This document shows positions 5,150 through 6,034 of a stretch of 6,034 nt of DNA, one piece after another; positions within the stretch are counted from its first letter, which is position 1, and each line of letters starts with the position of its first letter. The notes beneath the pieces were generated by a model. The model had not been told where the DNA came from, made no database searches, and saw nothing but the letters and a program-made list of their open reading frames with translations. The stretch is taken from NCBI GenBank assembly GCA_022600255.1, contig JAHZKU010000277.1, positions 1-6,034 on the forward strand. Reading direction: 5' to 3'. The DNA is from Actinomycetes bacterium. GTDB lineage: Bacteria > Actinomycetota > Actinomycetes > S36-B12 > GCA-2699445. A program made the translations under genes and the position numbers.

Positions 5150-6034
5150 TGAGGCGCTCGCGTTATGACCTGCGGTTGCCCGCGGCCGCCTTGGCCACCT
5201 GGGTCTCGACGACGGCCACCTGGCTGCTCGGTTGGCAGACCTCCTGCGTGTTGATCGGCGCCGCAGCCACCCTCTTCGCGCTGGTGTGGTGCTGGCACAG
5301 GCTACCCAGGGGCGGCGTGAGCGCGCGAGGGAGTGAGGCCGGGTGCGTCGGTCCCACCGCTTGGGCGGCCCAGCAGGCAACCGCAGCGCGACAACTAGGG
5401 CGACACCGCCGCGAGCGCGCATCGCCGTCGCAGTCAGGTCCGCAATGCCGGAGCAAACCCGCGTGTTGGCCGTTGCTATTTTTTCTTGCAGCCGGCTGCA
5501 TTGGACTGATCACGTGCGGCTTGGCCCAGGCCGCACGAGCGCTACCACCAGACCTGCAAGGGCCCGGCCTGGTGGAACTTGAGGTGCAGAGCGCGGCGAA
5601 GCGGGTGAAGAGCACCCAACCCTGGCAGGCCGGGCAGCGCACGCTGCGGGCGCAACTCACCGCTTCGACAAAATCCTCCCTGTCAACGCCGGTGATCGTG
5701 ATCGGTGAGGCTAGCTGGGCGGAGATTCCCATAGGGTCGCGCGTCGTCACCCTAGGCGAGCCGATCCCAACTGAGCGTAGCAGCGGCATTGTGCCGCTGC
5801 TGCGGACCAAAGGTGCACCGCGCATCGTCGCGGAACCAGGTTGGCTACAGGCAGGACTCAACCGATTCCGCGATGGCCTGGACACCGCCTTGCGGGGCCA
5901 GCGAAGTGCGGGTGCCAGCCTAGTGGCAGGGCTGACGATCGGGGACGAGTCCGGACAGAGCGTCGCACTCGCAACCACCATGCAAGCCACAGGACTGTCT
6001 CACCTGACGGCTGTTTCGGGAGGCAATACGGCGA
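5149..6034 (+). CDS. comEC: ComEC/Rec2-family DNA uptake channel, N-terminal part
   Basis: ComEC is the polytopic membrane protein that moves one strand of transforming DNA into the cytoplasm. The first 295 codons are present. They show MRRSRYDLRLPAAALATW, typical of actinobacterial ComEC N-termini; hydrophobic segments at about 11-29, 31-49 and 106-129; a soluble region with OB-fold-like beta content (about 139-215); and the start of the competence domain with VAGLTIGDESGQS (259-271) and the hallmark TGLSHLTAVSGGN (281-293). The rest of the channel and any C-terminal beta-lactamase-like domain are beyond the right edge. The ATG shares its A with the comEA TAA stop, so translation is probably coupled. 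Residues 51-104 form an unusually long polar, Arg-rich linker between the second and third hydrophobic segments. No frameshift is evident. Confidence 0.92.
   Translation, partial: MRRSRYDLRLPAAALATWVSTTATWLLGWQTSCVLIGAAATLFALVWCWHRLPRGGVSARGSEAGCVGPTAWAAQQATAARQLGRHRRERASPSQSGPQCRSKPACWPLLFFLAAGCIGLITCGLAQAARALPPDLQGPGLVELEVQSAAKRVKSTQPWQAGQRTLRAQLTASTKSSLSTPVIVIGEASWAEIPIGSRVVTLGEPIPTERSSGIVPLLRTKGAPRIVAEPGWLQAGLNRFRDGLDTALRGQRSAGASLVAGLTIGDESGQSVALATTMQATGLSHLTAVSGGNTA

Noticed and set aside
5163..5990. 275-codon minus-strand open frame across comEC
   Set aside because: It is antisense to a frame carrying the ComEC hallmark motifs and has a Ser/Arg/Cys-rich translation with no recognisable domain.
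1..6034. Search for a new defence, mobile or biosynthetic system
   Set aside because: All six genes are recognisable housekeeping or competence genes. No transposase, integrase, att-like repeat, CRISPR array, toxin-antitoxin pair or tRNA gene was seen on either strand.

Overview
The window looks like ordinary core chromosome from a high-GC Gram-positive bacterium (Actinomycetota). The reasons are the high GC content, three GTG starts among six genes, the actinobacterial style of the ComEC and HolA N-termini, and the local company of rpsT, holA, comEA, comEC and lepA, which also sit near one another in other actinobacteria. Genus or species cannot be named from this sequence.

Layout from left to right: lepA (translation factor EF4) on the minus strand, cut by the left edge so that its last 60 or so residues are missing; a 235-nt divergent region; rpsT (ribosomal protein S20) on the plus strand; a 21-nt convergent gap; holA (DNA polymerase III delta subunit) on the minus strand; a 182-nt spacer with a tandem 22-nt direct repeat next to the holA start and a hairpin just after the gene upstream; trmB (tRNA m7G46 methyltransferase) on the minus strand; a 280-nt divergent region with a perfect DnaA-box consensus, two one-mismatch boxes and four copies of GTTTGCC; then comEA and comEC on the plus strand, overlapping by one base, with comEC cut by the right edge after 295 codons.

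The genes fall into three jobs: translation (lepA, rpsT, trmB), replication (holA) and import of transforming DNA (comEA, comEC). trmB and holA point the same way and may share a transcript. comEA and comEC are almost certainly translated together: ComEA receives double-stranded DNA outside the membrane, and ComEC forms the channel for the incoming single strand.

lepA and comEC both run off the window. All six genes belong to known families and look intact as far as they can be read. No mobile element, CRISPR array, RNA gene or unknown multi-gene system was seen. The points worth a second look are all in non-coding DNA (the DnaA-box-like cluster, the GTTTGCC motif, the tandem repeat before holA), plus the local gene order and a long polar linker in ComEC.
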